Shown: positions 19,081-27,271 of the stretch, in pieces
How the letters are laid out: each line of letters begins with the position of its first letter
How positions within the stretch are numbered: the first letter of the stretch is position 1
Assembly: GCA_945883495.1 (NCBI GenBank)
Contig: CAMCXS010000003.1
Coordinates: 1 to 64,000 of the forward strand
Direction of reading: 5' to 3'
From: Akkermansia muciniphila
Lineage (GTDB): Bacteria; Verrucomicrobiota; Verrucomicrobiia; Verrucomicrobiales; DEV007
DNA length: 64,000 nt
Notes under the pieces: model-generated
What the model saw: only the letters and a program-made list of their open reading frames with translations
The model's database searches: none
Told to the model about the DNA's origin: nothing
Translations under genes and position numbers: made by a program

Positions 19081-21582
19081 ATGAAAACGCACAGCTGCTC
19101 TCCATCAGCGGCTGGAGCTGGATCTAACGTCAACGTGCTCACCGCGCTAGCGCTGTGGGCATGTTTGGCGAATGGCTCCCTGCTCCAGGCCGGAAGCCCC
19201 GATTTCGTTCATTTCGAGCCGCGCGGTGGACAGCGCGGGACCGAAGTCGAGGTGAGAATCGTCGGGAATCGGTTGTCGGACGCCGAAGAGATTGTCTTCT
19301 ACGAGGCTGGACTTTCCGGGAAAGATCTTACGTATGACGCAAAGAGTGCTGGACGCGTGGTCAATGGTAAGGTCGTGATCGCACCGGATGCTCGACTCGG
19401 GCTTCACATCGCTCGGATTCGGACGAAGAGCGGACTCTCTTATGCCCGGACCTTCTGGGTTTCCCAGTTCCCGAATGTGTTGGATACGGACAAGAACAGC
19501 TTGTTCGAGACCCCGCAAGAGATCTCGCTGAACGTCACGGTGGATGGCCAGACCAGGCCGGAGACGTCCGAATACTTTGCGGTACAAGCGAAGAAGGGGC
19601 AGCGCTTGAGCGTTGAGGTCGAGGGCGTAAGGGCAAACTCGGTTCGTGGCGTGTTGGGGATCGATCCCTACGTCGGCATCATGAACATGAATCGCTTTCT
19701 GCTGGCGTCCGCCGATGACACGGCGTTGCTGAAGCAGGATTGCTTCGTCTCGTGCTTGGTGCCGGAGGATGGGAAGTACATTGTCGAAGTCCGTGATTCC
19801 GCTTATCAAGGGAACGCTAGATTCCGGGCGCACATCGGCACCTTCCCACGGCCAACGGCGGCATATCCGGCCGGTGGCCAAGCAGGGACCGAGGTGGAGT
19901 TCACCATGCTCGGGGATCCGAAGGGTGAGTATCGATTCAAGACGAAGTTGCCAGACTCCGCCACTGAGCGGTTTGGCCTGTTCGCGCCGCAAGAAGGATT
20001 CACTCCGCCCTCGGCAAATATTGTGAGGGTGAGTGCGTTTCCGAACGTTTTGGAAGACGAGTCGAAGAACAACGATCTGAAATCGTTGGACAAGAGTGCG
20101 GGTACGCTTCCACTCGCCTTCAACGGCATTCTCCAGACACAAGGAGATACCGATCATTTCCGGTTTACTGCGAAGAAGGGGCAGCGTTTTTGGCTTCGTG
20201 TCCATGCCAAGCGGATTCATTCTCCGGTAGACCCGATCTTGCAGGTATTGAACGATAAAGGGGCGGTGCTCGGTGGCAACGATGATGCGGATAACCTGGC
20301 TGACTCGAAGTATGACTTTACGGCTCCAGCGGATGGCGATTATTTCGTCCGGGTGTTCGACCACCTGAAGCGAGGTGGCGCGGACTTTGTGTACCGGGTG
20401 GAGAGTGAGATCACGCCGCCAGCGCTGCTGGTGTCCAAACCGGAGTTTGAGCAGCAGAATGATCAGGCGCGCAAGACGATGGACGTACCGCGCGGCGGAC
20501 GTTACGCGACGTTGGTGAATGTGACTCGTCAAAGCTTCCGCGGCGATGCTAAGTTTGAGATCGAGGGGCTGCCATCCGGGGTCACGATGAGCGCCGATGT
20601 GTTGCCGGCGGCGGTTACTCAGTATCCGATTGTGTTTGAGGCTGCCAAAGATGCTCCGTTGTCGACCAAGTTGACCGGGCTGTATGCGGTCAGTGCCGAT
20701 CCAGCGACGGCACTCCGAGGTCGTTACGTGCAGGGCATCCAGTTTGTGCGGAGTAATCCGAACAATACGCCATATTTCACGGTCGATTCAGATCTCTTGC
20801 CGGTCACGGTTTGCGAAGAGGCTCCGTTTACGGTGGACCTGAAGCCGCTGTCGCAGCCGCTGGTGCGGGATGGGCAGGCGGAGATGAAAGTTGTAGCCAC
20901 CCGGAAGGAGGGCTTCACGAAGCCGATCACGCTGCGCTGGATGTGGCGTCCACCGGGCGTTAGCTGCAATGCCACGGCCACTATTCCGGAAGGGCAGAAC
21001 GAAACGTCATTTGCCCTCACGGCATCCGGCGCGGCCGAGCTACGGAACTGGAAGGTTTGTGTGCTGGCCGAATCCGACGCGGGGCAGGGACTCCTCTACA
21101 CCGCCTCCGCGCTGGTGGATATGCCAGTGGAAGACCACGTTCTCAAGATGACGATGAACCTCGGGACGGTGGTCCAGGGGGGATCTGGCGAGATCTTGGT
21201 CGATGTGGAACCGATTCGTGACTTTCAGGGCGAGGCCGCCATTTCGATTGTAGGTCTTCCCCCGAAGACAAAGATCGGTGAAGTAAAAATCAAGCCCGGC
21301 CTGGAGCAAATCAAAATCCCCGTGCAGACGGAAGAGAGCGCTCCGGTGGGGCAGCACAAAAATCTCTTCTGTGACATGACCCTGACGGTGAATGGGAAAC
21401 CCGTCGTACAACGCGCCGGAATGGGGGGCGTGCTCCGGATCGATCCCAAGCCGAAAGAAACTCCAAAGCCCGCTGCCGTCGTCGTCAAGAACGATGCGCC
21501 GAAAAAGCCCGAGGCAGCCAAACCATTGTCGCGCTTGGAGCAGTTACGGCTTGAGGCTCAGAAGGAAGCGTCCGCCAAGTAA
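19081..21582 (+). CDS. Secreted PPC-domain protein partnered with DUF1501
   Basis: An 833-aa exported protein. After a signal-like segment ending near LLQAGS it contains two or more bacterial pre-peptidase C-terminal (PPC) beta-sandwich domains, the clearest at about 345-455 (GDTDHFRFTAKKGQRFWLRV, then ADGDYFVRVFDH). The C-terminal third has Ig-like beta domains and ends in a Lys/Glu-rich tail. No catalytic motif is recognisable. Proteins like this regularly follow DUF1501 genes and may bind polysaccharide or serve as cell-surface scaffolds; that is inferred from context. The start ATG is 11 bp after the DUF1501 stop. A strong hairpin follows the stop codon. Confidence 0.85.
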   Translation: MKTHSCSPSAAGAGSNVNVLTALALWACLANGSLLQAGSPDFVHFEPRGGQRGTEVEVRIVGNRLSDAEEIVFYEAGLSGKDLTYDAKSAGRVVNGKVVIAPDARLGLHIARIRTKSGLSYARTFWVSQFPNVLDTDKNSLFETPQEISLNVTVDGQTRPETSEYFAVQAKKGQRLSVEVEGVRANSVRGVLGIDPYVGIMNMNRFLLASADDTALLKQDCFVSCLVPEDGKYIVEVRDSAYQGNARFRAHIGTFPRPTAAYPAGGQAGTEVEFTMLGDPKGEYRFKTKLPDSATERFGLFAPQEGFTPPSANIVRVSAFPNVLEDESKNNDLKSLDKSAGTLPLAFNGILQTQGDTDHFRFTAKKGQRFWLRVHAKRIHSPVDPILQVLNDKGAVLGGNDDADNLADSKYDFTAPADGDYFVRVFDHLKRGGADFVYRVESEITPPALLVSKPEFEQQNDQARKTMDVPRGGRYATLVNVTRQSFRGDAKFEIEGLPSGVTMSADVLPAAVTQYPIVFEAAKDAPLSTKLTGLYAVSADPATALRGRYVQGIQFVRSNPNNTPYFTVDSDLLPVTVCEEAPFTVDLKPLSQPLVRDGQAEMKVVATRKEGFTKPITLRWMWRPPGVSCNATATIPEGQNETSFALTASGAAELRNWKVCVLAESDAGQGLLYTASALVDMPVEDHVLKMTMNLGTVVQGGSGEILVDVEPIRDFQGEAAISIVGLPPKTKIGEVKIKPGLEQIKIPVQTEESAPVGQHKNLFCDMTLTVNGKPVVQRAGMGGVLRIDPKPKETPKPAAVVVKNDAPKKPEAAKPLSRLEQLRLEAQKEASAK

Positions 21583-21623
21583 GTCTCTATTTCCCCCTGG
21601 TCAGTTGGCTGACCGTCGTGGAA

Positions 21624-21657
21624 CCCGGCACAGAGAAAGCCCCTTCTCTGTGCTGGG
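21624..21657. terminator. Bidirectional hairpin terminator between convergent genes
   Basis: A perfect 10-bp stem, GCACAGAGAA at 21628-21637 with TTCTCTGTGC at 21644-21653, loop AGCCCC, extended by CCC/GGG outside. It lies between the PPC gene (plus) and the AcpH-like gene (minus). The plus side has only a short T-rich tract (TTCCTTT), so it is a moderate intrinsic terminator. Confidence 0.75.
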
Positions 21658-21664
21658 CGTTCCT

Positions 21665-22246
21665 TTACCAGTTCTTGGCGGCGAACTCCACGGCGGCTGG
21701 ATAGAATTCGAGAAAGTCACGATCCAGGGCCTCGTAGTGGAGGAGAAAATCGTCCATCGCCCGGGCGAGTCCAGAGAGTGCTCGAGAGCGCTCTTCCATT
21801 CTTTGGAAGGCGAGGGCGATGCCATCCCGTTCGCGGTAGGTGCTGAGCCAGCCCTGTTCTTTCATGCGACGAACACCCCGTCGGGCGGATTCGTCCATCC
21901 AACTGGTGCGGGAAAGGAGATTCCCGTAGCAGGATTCGGCAAAATCCTCGAGCGGAACTTCCGCAAATCGCGACCAGTGGCGACAGAGGTAATGATCGTA
22001 GAGCACATCAATGATGATGCCGCCGAGGCGCCTGCGCTCAGGTTGTAGGTATTGACAGCTGCGCCGCCAGACGGGATGGGCATCCGTGAACGCATCGATG
22101 GCGCGATGCAGGGTGATCCCCTTACGGATCATCGGCGGAAGATCGAGATGCTGATCGACAGGGCCGCGGACGAAATCACCGAGATACGCACCGGCCAAGG
22201 CATCGGGCCAGGGAGGGGAGAGGTGAAAGTGCGCGAGGAAGTTCAC
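21665..22246 (-). CDS. AcpH-like protein (acyl carrier protein phosphodiesterase family, DUF479)
   Basis: A 193-aa protein of the AcpH/DUF479 family, an HD-like helical fold whose E. coli member removes phosphopantetheine from ACP. The N-terminus NFLAHFHLS, then AGAYLGDFVRG, GITLHRAIDAFTDAHP and IIIDVLYDHYLCRHW, matches the family's His/Asp pattern. I start at the GTG at 22246 because homology begins exactly there; the upstream frame overlaps panD. The gap to panD is 10 bp, with GAGG upstream of the GTG. Being next to panD fits a link to coenzyme A or phosphopantetheine metabolism, although the true activity of many family members is untested. Confidence 0.87.
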   Translation of the reverse strand: MNFLAHFHLSPPWPDALAGAYLGDFVRGPVDQHLDLPPMIRKGITLHRAIDAFTDAHPVWRRSCQYLQPERRRLGGIIIDVLYDHYLCRHWSRFAEVPLEDFAESCYGNLLSRTSWMDESARRGVRRMKEQGWLSTYRERDGIALAFQRMEERSRALSGLARAMDDFLLHYEALDRDFLEFYPAAVEFAAKNW

Positions 22247-22256
22247 TGAAGCGGCC

Positions 22257-22616
22257 TCACTCGCGGGCCTCGTGCAGTTCCCGGACGAAGCGATTCGCTG
22301 GATCGACGAGAATGACGCGTGGTTCGACGGGGGCCTGGGACAGGGTGAAGCCAATGATGATAATCTGCTCGCCCTTCTTGATGATATGGGCGGCGGCTCC
22401 GTTCATACCGATGATTCCTGAGCCCCTTGGGCCTTCGATTACATAGGTTTCAAGCCGGGCGCCGGTGGTGTTGCTGACGACGAGAACCTTTTGTCCGATC
22501 CAAAAGCCAGCGAGATCGATCAAATCGCGGTCGATGGTGATGCTTCCGACGTAGCTGACGTCGGCCTCTGTGACCGTCGCGTGGTGGATTTTCCCCTGGA
22601 GGACTTCGCGAAACAT
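22257..22616 (-). CDS. panD: Aspartate 1-decarboxylase
   Basis: A 119-aa proenzyme converting L-aspartate to beta-alanine for pantothenate and CoA synthesis. The autocleavage site Gly24-Ser25 (YVGSIT) is present, giving the pyruvoyl group, and so are the conserved GKIHHATVTEA and GMNGAAAHIIKKGE segments. Length is normal for the family. The reading frame is open far upstream, but the ATG at 22616 (MFREVLQGKIH) is where homology begins. It lies 67 bp downstream of the PPIase stop on the same strand and 10 bp upstream of the AcpH-like gene. Confidence 0.96.
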   Translation of the reverse strand: MFREVLQGKIHHATVTEADVSYVGSITIDRDLIDLAGFWIGQKVLVVSNTTGARLETYVIEGPRGSGIIGMNGAAAHIIKKGEQIIIIGFTLSQAPVEPRVILVDPANRFVRELHEARE

Positions 22617-22683
22617 GGAGTGGCAACGTAGACGAAAAGGAGCGGGGCGCCAGTGCCGACGACAGTTTTGCGTCGTACAGGCT

Positions 22684-23676
22684 TCATTTCCGGACTTCTG
22701 ATCGAGAAAAACCTTCCCACCAAGTGTCCAGGCGATGGTGTTTTGCTTCGTTGCGGAGGTGAAGTTCCACTTCGTTGCGAACAGCTGGCCAATGCGGGGG
22801 CCGAGTGGCCAAGCGTTCAGTGACCTCCACGATGTGCCAGCCGATGCGGGTGCGGAACGGCTCGGAGAGTTGACCGGGCGACAAGCGGAAGACCCGTGCC
22901 GCAAAGTCGGCGGGGATTCGCTGGCGGCTGAAGTAGCCGAGATCGCCACCGGATCTTTTGGTTCGTTCGTCTTCGGAAAATTCCGCGGCCAAGTTCGCGA
23001 AGGTGGCGACCGGCATAGTGAGCTTCCGGTGGATTTCCCGGATCAAGGCCCCGCGTTCGGGGGTGTCACTCTCGATGGTGCTGAGGAAAATGTGCCGGGC
23101 GCGGATCACTTCCGGATCAAATACCGCAGCTTGATGCGTGAGGAGCCAGGACTCCCCGCTTAAGGAGCGAGCCTCCTCGGCCAGTTGATCGAGCCAGTGA
23201 ACCTGGCTGAGGTGGGCCTTGAGGATTTCCCGGTAGGCTCCGGGGCTGAGCTCTTCCGCCTGGAGGAGGGCGGGAAGTTTACCCGGAGGGAAGCCTGATT
23301 CAAACGTATCAATTGCGCGCTCCACCCAATCCGCCGGTGGCGCGGCTCCGGCGCTGATGGCGGCTTGACGAATGACCTCGGTCCGCACCAAGGAATCGGT
23401 TACGGTGGTCTCGGCGGCAGAGGCACCGGCAGCGAGGAGAAGATCGTCGGCCAACTCGACTTCTGATTGGGTGATAAAGCTCCCGTTGACGGTGGCGGCC
23501 ACATGGGAAGGGAGGAATACGTTCTCCCGGAGCCATTCCCAAAAGGGCCCGTGCCTCGCGATATCGAGCCCGGCGTAGACCGTCCCGATCACCGCAAGAA
23601 GGAGGGCTGGGGGTAGCGAGGTGAGGCGCTCAACGCTGAGCGAGCGCTTCCGAGTCACGGATCCCGAGGTTGGCAT
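22684..23676 (-). CDS. Membrane-anchored parvulin-type peptidyl-prolyl isomerase
   Basis: A 330-aa protein with an N-terminal membrane anchor (about residues 20-38, LPPALLLAVIGTVYAG), a SurA/PpiD-like chaperone region, and a rotamase domain at about 185-300 (RARHIFLSTIE, SGGDLGYFSR, GWHIVEVTER). It should act in the periplasm on outer membrane protein folding. The ATG at 23676 overlaps the metF 3' end by 47 bp. No better start is visible: the Val codon next to the metF stop is GTT. GTG at 23658 is an alternative. Tandem arrangement with metF and panD looks positional rather than functional. Confidence 0.86.
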   Translation of the reverse strand: MPTSGSVTRKRSLSVERLTSLPPALLLAVIGTVYAGLDIARHGPFWEWLRENVFLPSHVAATVNGSFITQSEVELADDLLLAAGASAAETTVTDSLVRTEVIRQAAISAGAAPPADWVERAIDTFESGFPPGKLPALLQAEELSPGAYREILKAHLSQVHWLDQLAEEARSLSGESWLLTHQAAVFDPEVIRARHIFLSTIESDTPERGALIREIHRKLTMPVATFANLAAEFSEDERTKRSGGDLGYFSRQRIPADFAARVFRLSPGQLSEPFRTRIGWHIVEVTERLATRPPHWPAVRNEVELHLRNEAKHHRLDTWWEGFSRSEVRK

Positions 23677-24550
23677 AGATCTGCCGGGTGGCGCCGGATT
23701 TGTTCAGGGTGTAGAAGTGAATCCCGGCGACATCGTGATCGAGGAGGTCACGGCATTGCTCGGTGGCATAGTGGATGCCGATGCGTTCAACGGCGTCCTC
23801 GTCACCATTGGCGCGGGCGATGGCTTTGAGGAGCTTGGCGGGGAAGCGGGCACCGGCGGCAAGATCGGCCATGCGAGACATTCCTTTGGCGCTGCTGATG
23901 GGCATGAGGCCAGCGATGATGGGGACGCGGATGCCGGCGAGTTCGCAGCGCTCGCGGAAATCGAGGAAGTCGTGGTTGTCAAAGAAAAGCTGGGTGCAGA
24001 TATAGTCCGCCCCGGCATCGACTTTGGCTTTGAGGTAATCCATCTCGAGCAAGCGGTTTGGGGTATTCGGATGGCCTTCGGGGAAACCGGCGACGCCGAT
24101 GCCGAACCCGCGACGATCTGGGTGAAAGCCGCGATCGTTGAAACGGCGGATGAAGGCGACGAGATCGGCAGCATGCTGGAACGCGTCGTTCGCTCGATTG
24201 TAGCCCGCGAGATTGCGTGGAGGATCGCCGCCCAGGGCGAGGATGTTGCCGACGCCAGCGGTCGCATAGCGTTCGAGGATGGCTTGGATGTCCTCCTCTT
24301 GATGGCAGACGCAGGTGAGGTGGGGGATGGGACGGAGATTGGTGGTGTTCTTGATGCGGACGACGAGATCGTGGGTGAGATCGCGAGTGGTGCCTCCGGC
24401 GCCGTAGGTGACGCTGACGAAGGAGGGCTTGTAGGGGGCAAGTTCGGCGATGGTGTCGTAGAGGGCCGCCGACGCCTCGGTGGTCTTTGGCGGGAAGAAC
24501 TCGAAGGAAAGAGAGGGGCGGTGCTGGCGGAGGATGTCGGAGATGTGCAT
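23630..24550 (-). CDS. metF: 5,10-methylenetetrahydrofolate reductase
   Basis: A 306-aa flavoprotein producing 5-methyl-THF for methionine synthesis. FEFFPPKTTEA near the N-terminus with the catalytic Glu, VSVTYGAGG, LTCVCHQ, LALGGDPP and TQLFFDN are typical MetF motifs. The frame is open to 24805, but homology starts at the ATG at 24550 (MHISDILRQHRPSLSFEFFP). Length matches bacterial MetF. A MetE-like protein is encoded at 12467 but is not adjacent. I looked for a SAM or SAH riboswitch in the 5' region and found none that I could support. Confidence 0.96.
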   Translation of the reverse strand: MHISDILRQHRPSLSFEFFPPKTTEASAALYDTIAELAPYKPSFVSVTYGAGGTTRDLTHDLVVRIKNTTNLRPIPHLTCVCHQEEDIQAILERYATAGVGNILALGGDPPRNLAGYNRANDAFQHAADLVAFIRRFNDRGFHPDRRGFGIGVAGFPEGHPNTPNRLLEMDYLKAKVDAGADYICTQLFFDNHDFLDFRERCELAGIRVPIIAGLMPISSAKGMSRMADLAAGARFPAKLLKAIARANGDEDAVERIGIHYATEQCRDLLDHDVAGIHFYTLNKSGATRQIYANLGIRDSEALAQR

Positions 24551-24635
24551 GGGTGAAGAGAGAGGGGACGGCTCGCGAACTTGTGCCAGACGCGTAGAGG
24601 GGTGGCAACCGATTCTCCAATGGTGAAGTCCCTTT

Positions 24636-24663
24636 TTGACAGTGTGGCGGATCTCGATAGGCT
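24636..24663 (+). promoter_or_regulatory. Putative promoter of the PilZ-like gene
   Basis: TTGACA at 24636-24641 and TAGGCT at 24658-24663, 16 bp apart, 36 bp before the ATG at 24699. The -35 is perfect and the -10 weak. The same TTGAC...TAGG arrangement occurs upstream of the prepilin gene at 25825. Confidence 0.45.
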
Positions 24664-24698
24664 GGAATGAGCCATCCTTCAACCCCCTGATCGCAGGT

Positions 24699-25097
24699 AT
24701 GGATAAGGCTCGCATCTGCAAGGTATCCGTCGCTGATTTTTCATCAGAGGTTCGTTCTCCAGTGCTGTCGATTTGTGAAGTTTCGGACCGTGGGCTGGTG
24801 TTCACCTCGGCCGCGATCTTTGAAATCGGTCACAGCATTGAGCTTGGATTGCATGTGCGCTATCAGGAAGGACCGGCGCCTTCGCTTTGCGATCCGGTGC
24901 GCAGTGAGTTCCTCACTTGCGAAGGGCAAGTGGTTGGATGCATGCTGTGTGCAGGTGCCGACGGTTTGCCGATGTTTGAGGTGACATTACTGTTCACCGG
25001 TTTTCAGAAAGGCGACAACGAGGCGTTTGTCCGCTTTACGCGGATGGCATGTCCCATGGATTCTTTGTTGCGTGAGGAGGCAGTGGGGCTGAATTGA
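24699..25097 (+). CDS. Small PilZ-like hypothetical protein
   Basis: A 132-aa soluble protein. The layout of short beta strands with a central CEVSDRGLVF, a later GHSIELGLHVRY and a C-terminal MFEVTLLFTGF is reminiscent of PilZ domains, but the RxxxR and (D/N)xSxxG c-di-GMP motifs are not convincingly present, so it may be a non-binding relative. The ATG at 24699 was chosen over the upstream ATG-less extension because a promoter-like TTGACA lies between. It is followed after 24 bp by gph. Confidence 0.5.
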   Translation: MDKARICKVSVADFSSEVRSPVLSICEVSDRGLVFTSAAIFEIGHSIELGLHVRYQEGPAPSLCDPVRSEFLTCEGQVVGCMLCAGADGLPMFEVTLLFTGFQKGDNEAFVRFTRMACPMDSLLREEAVGLN

Positions 25098-25121
25098 GCA
25101 GCTCACCGCCACGCGCGACGC

Positions 25122-25784
25122 ATGAGCCACGTCAATCTTGCCATTTTCGATCTCGACGGGACCCTTCTGGACTCACTGGAGGATCTAGCCAACTCGGCAA
25201 ACCAAATGCTGATGGAAGCGGGCTATCTCCCTCACGAGGTGCGGTGCTACCGGCAGTTCGTTGGGGACGGGGCCAGGACGTTGGTTGAGCGGATTCTTCC
25301 TGAGTCAGCCCGGCGATCAGAGGTCATTGAGTCGTGCTTGCGGAGCTATCTAGCGATCTACGCGAAGCGATGGGACGAAAAGAGCAGAGCCTACGAGGGG
25401 ATTCTCGATCTGCTTGATGCCTTGGAGGCCAGGGGGATCCGTGTGGCGGTATTGTCCAACAAACCGCATGAAGCGACCGTTCGCTGCGTCCATCGCTTCT
25501 TCGGAGATCGGCGCTGGGTGCAGGTGCTTGGGCACCGCGAAGGGCATCCTCGCAAGCCAGATCCGGGCGGCGTCCATGAAATTCTGGCGACTGCTGGGGT
25601 TGGGCCCGATCGCGCGGTGTATCTCGGGGACACCGATACGGACATGCAGACGGCGGTCGCCGCCGGAGTCTGGCCTGTTGGGGTGCTTTGGGGATTCCGG
25701 GACCGGGAGGAACTGGAGGCGCATGGCGCGAGGGCTGTGGTGGCGCGGCCGCTTCAATTGCTAGACCTTTTGGATCGTGCTTGA
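25122..25784 (+). CDS. gph: HAD-family phosphatase, phosphoglycolate phosphatase-like
   Basis: A 220-aa HAD hydrolase of the Gph/PGP type, hydrolysing 2-phosphoglycolate or similar phosphate esters. Motif I is FDLDGTLLDS with Asp10 and Asp12, motif II VLSNKP, motif III RKPDPGG and motif IV GDTDTDMQTA. The helical cap between motifs I and II has normal length. The substrate assignment is by family resemblance. It may be cotranscribed with the PilZ-like gene 24 bp upstream; a separate promoter for the next gene overlaps its 3' end. Confidence 0.88.
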   Translation: MSHVNLAIFDLDGTLLDSLEDLANSANQMLMEAGYLPHEVRCYRQFVGDGARTLVERILPESARRSEVIESCLRSYLAIYAKRWDEKSRAYEGILDLLDALEARGIRVAVLSNKPHEATVRCVHRFFGDRRWVQVLGHREGHPRKPDPGGVHEILATAGVGPDRAVYLGDTDTDMQTAVAAGVWPVGVLWGFRDREELEAHGARAVVARPLQLLDLLDRA

Positions 25785-25809
25785 CCCCCGGGGAGCGTTT
25801 CCCTAGGGT
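25781..25809 (+). promoter_or_regulatory. Putative promoter of the prepilin gene
   Basis: TTGACC at 25781-25786, a 17-bp spacer, and TAGGGT at 25804-25809, 15 bp before the ATG at 25825. The spacer contains a CCCCGGGG palindrome. The -10 is non-canonical but resembles the TAGGCT of the 24636 promoter. Confidence 0.45.
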
Positions 25810-25824
25810 GACGTAAGCTTGCCC

Positions 25825-26637
25825 ATGAAACGCTTGTCATCGCTTCGCCCTCTGAACGCCGCCTTCAATCTGATCGAGATCATGATTGTGGTCGTGATCC
25901 TTGCACTTTTGATTTCCATCGGACTGCCAGCGTTCTTGGGGGCCATCAAGCGTGCGGAATGGTCGAAGGTGCAATCGCAGTTGAAGTCAATCGTTTCTTC
26001 ATTCCATACCTATTCGTCCGAGAACGATGGCTACATTCCGCCGGCCTGGTTTCCGGGGGGGGAGAAGCCAGGAAGTTGGCTGGACACCACGATTTTTCCC
26101 TATGTGTATCCAGAATCGGGAGTTACGAGCAAAGATGACGAGGGGAACGAGTTGAAGTATGATCCTGCGAAGGGGAATCACCTGCGCGATACGGTCTTCG
26201 TCGTGAAAGCCAGCGTCGACGCTTTTCCCAAGGAAGATAACTTCTACAATCACTCGTTTCTGCTCAACCGGAGCTTGGTGGCGGAAGCAACCGCGACAAA
26301 TCCGGAGTTCGCTCCCCGCAAGGTGGCGATGTATGAGGACTGGACGTCCGTCATGCTGCTGACGGAGGGGGATATGGGCGATCACAACAGCATTTCCCAG
26401 ACAAACCTTGATCAGCTAAAGGAAGGGATGAAGAGATACGAAGACAAATTCGTTCACTTCGCCTTTTTGGATGGGCATGTGGAACAAATCAAAGCCTCCG
26501 CGATCAAAGCCATGGGCAAGGTGACGCCAGGAACAGGCGGGACGATGGAAGCCGACGGCTGGCACACGGCCTGGTTCGGATTTCCCCCAGACCGCATGCC
26601 CTCTGCCGCAAACCGCGCAAAACCGCCCAATTATTGA
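25825..26637 (+). CDS. Type IV prepilin-like / pseudopilin protein with C-terminal DG motif
   Basis: A 270-aa protein with an N-terminal prepilin segment (FNLIEIMIVVVILALLISI), where Phe-Asn-Leu-Ile-Glu replaces the usual Phe-Thr-Leu-Ile-Glu after the processing site, followed by an alpha-helical stem (KVQSQLKSIVSSFHTY). The C-terminal VHFAFLDGHVEQI is the DG-type ending found in the large prepilin family of Planctomycetota and Verrucomicrobiota. It is probably exported by a type II or type IV pilus machine encoded elsewhere. A TTG at 25819 also opens the frame, but the ATG at 25825 gives MKRLSSLRPLN, a typical leader. Confidence 0.9.
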   Translation: MKRLSSLRPLNAAFNLIEIMIVVVILALLISIGLPAFLGAIKRAEWSKVQSQLKSIVSSFHTYSSENDGYIPPAWFPGGEKPGSWLDTTIFPYVYPESGVTSKDDEGNELKYDPAKGNHLRDTVFVVKASVDAFPKEDNFYNHSFLLNRSLVAEATATNPEFAPRKVAMYEDWTSVMLLTEGDMGDHNSISQTNLDQLKEGMKRYEDKFVHFAFLDGHVEQIKASAIKAMGKVTPGTGGTMEADGWHTAWFGFPPDRMPSAANRAKPPNY

Positions 26638-26643
26638 CGGCAT

Positions 26644-27192
26644 TTATCTACTGAGGCCGTCCTTGATCGCAGCTGCTAGTTCATCGCCGTCAGGTTCCAC
26701 CCCGCTCTGAAAGCGGCCGATGACCTTGCCGTTCTTGTCTACGAGGAATTTCTCGAAGTTCCAGTTGATCGGCCCCGACAACTCGGGATTCGAGCTGGTG
26801 AGGAAAACGAACAGAGGCGCTTGATCCGCGCCTGCCGCAGACAACTTGGAAAGCATCGGGAAGGTGACGCCGTAGTCGCCGGTGCAGAACGCTTTGATCT
26901 CTGCCTCGGTGCCGGGCTCTTGGCCGCCAAAGTTGTTTGCCGGGATGCCGACGACGACAAGGCCTTGGTCCTTAAACTGTTCGTGGAGGCGTTGCAGGCC
27001 GACGTATTGGCCGGTGTATCCGCATTGAGATGCGACGTTTACCAAGAGGACGGTCTTGCCCTTGAATGCCGAGAGCTTGAGGTCCTTGCCGTCGATGTCT
27101 TTGACGGTGAATTCATGAAGCGAGTCAGCCGCCATGAGAGAGTTGGGAAGAGTCAGGGCGCAAAGGGCCGCGATGCCGAAAAGCGATTTCAT
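26644..27192 (-). CDS. Secreted glutathione peroxidase family protein
   Basis: A 182-aa thiol peroxidase of the GPx fold, reducing peroxides with glutathione or thioredoxin. A signal peptide (MKSLFGIAALCALTLPNSLMAA) points to the periplasm. The peroxidatic residue is Cys57 in VNVASQCGYT, so it is a Cys and not a selenocysteine enzyme. The Gln-containing NNFGGQEPG and the Trp motif NWNFEKFLVD complete the catalytic triad. The ATG at 27192 was taken because the signal peptide starts there. It converges on the prepilin gene with a 6-bp gap, and the NHL gene lies 79 bp upstream on the same strand. Confidence 0.94.
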   Translation of the reverse strand: MKSLFGIAALCALTLPNSLMAADSLHEFTVKDIDGKDLKLSAFKGKTVLLVNVASQCGYTGQYVGLQRLHEQFKDQGLVVVGIPANNFGGQEPGTEAEIKAFCTGDYGVTFPMLSKLSAAGADQAPLFVFLTSSNPELSGPINWNFEKFLVDKNGKVIGRFQSGVEPDGDELAAAIKDGLSR

Positions 27193-27271
27193 GTGAGGTG
27201 AGTCTGGCCCAGGGCCGCGAATGTTCAAAGGGACCGGCCGGGCCGAAGCCTCTCCTCACGAGATCGATCCG

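Noticed and set aside
24551-24640. SAM or SAH riboswitch upstream of metF
   Set aside because: A few C/G-rich arms are present, but I could not build any known riboswitch core.
26644-27192. Selenocysteine-type glutathione peroxidase
   Set aside because: The catalytic codon encodes Cys57 and there is no in-frame TGA.
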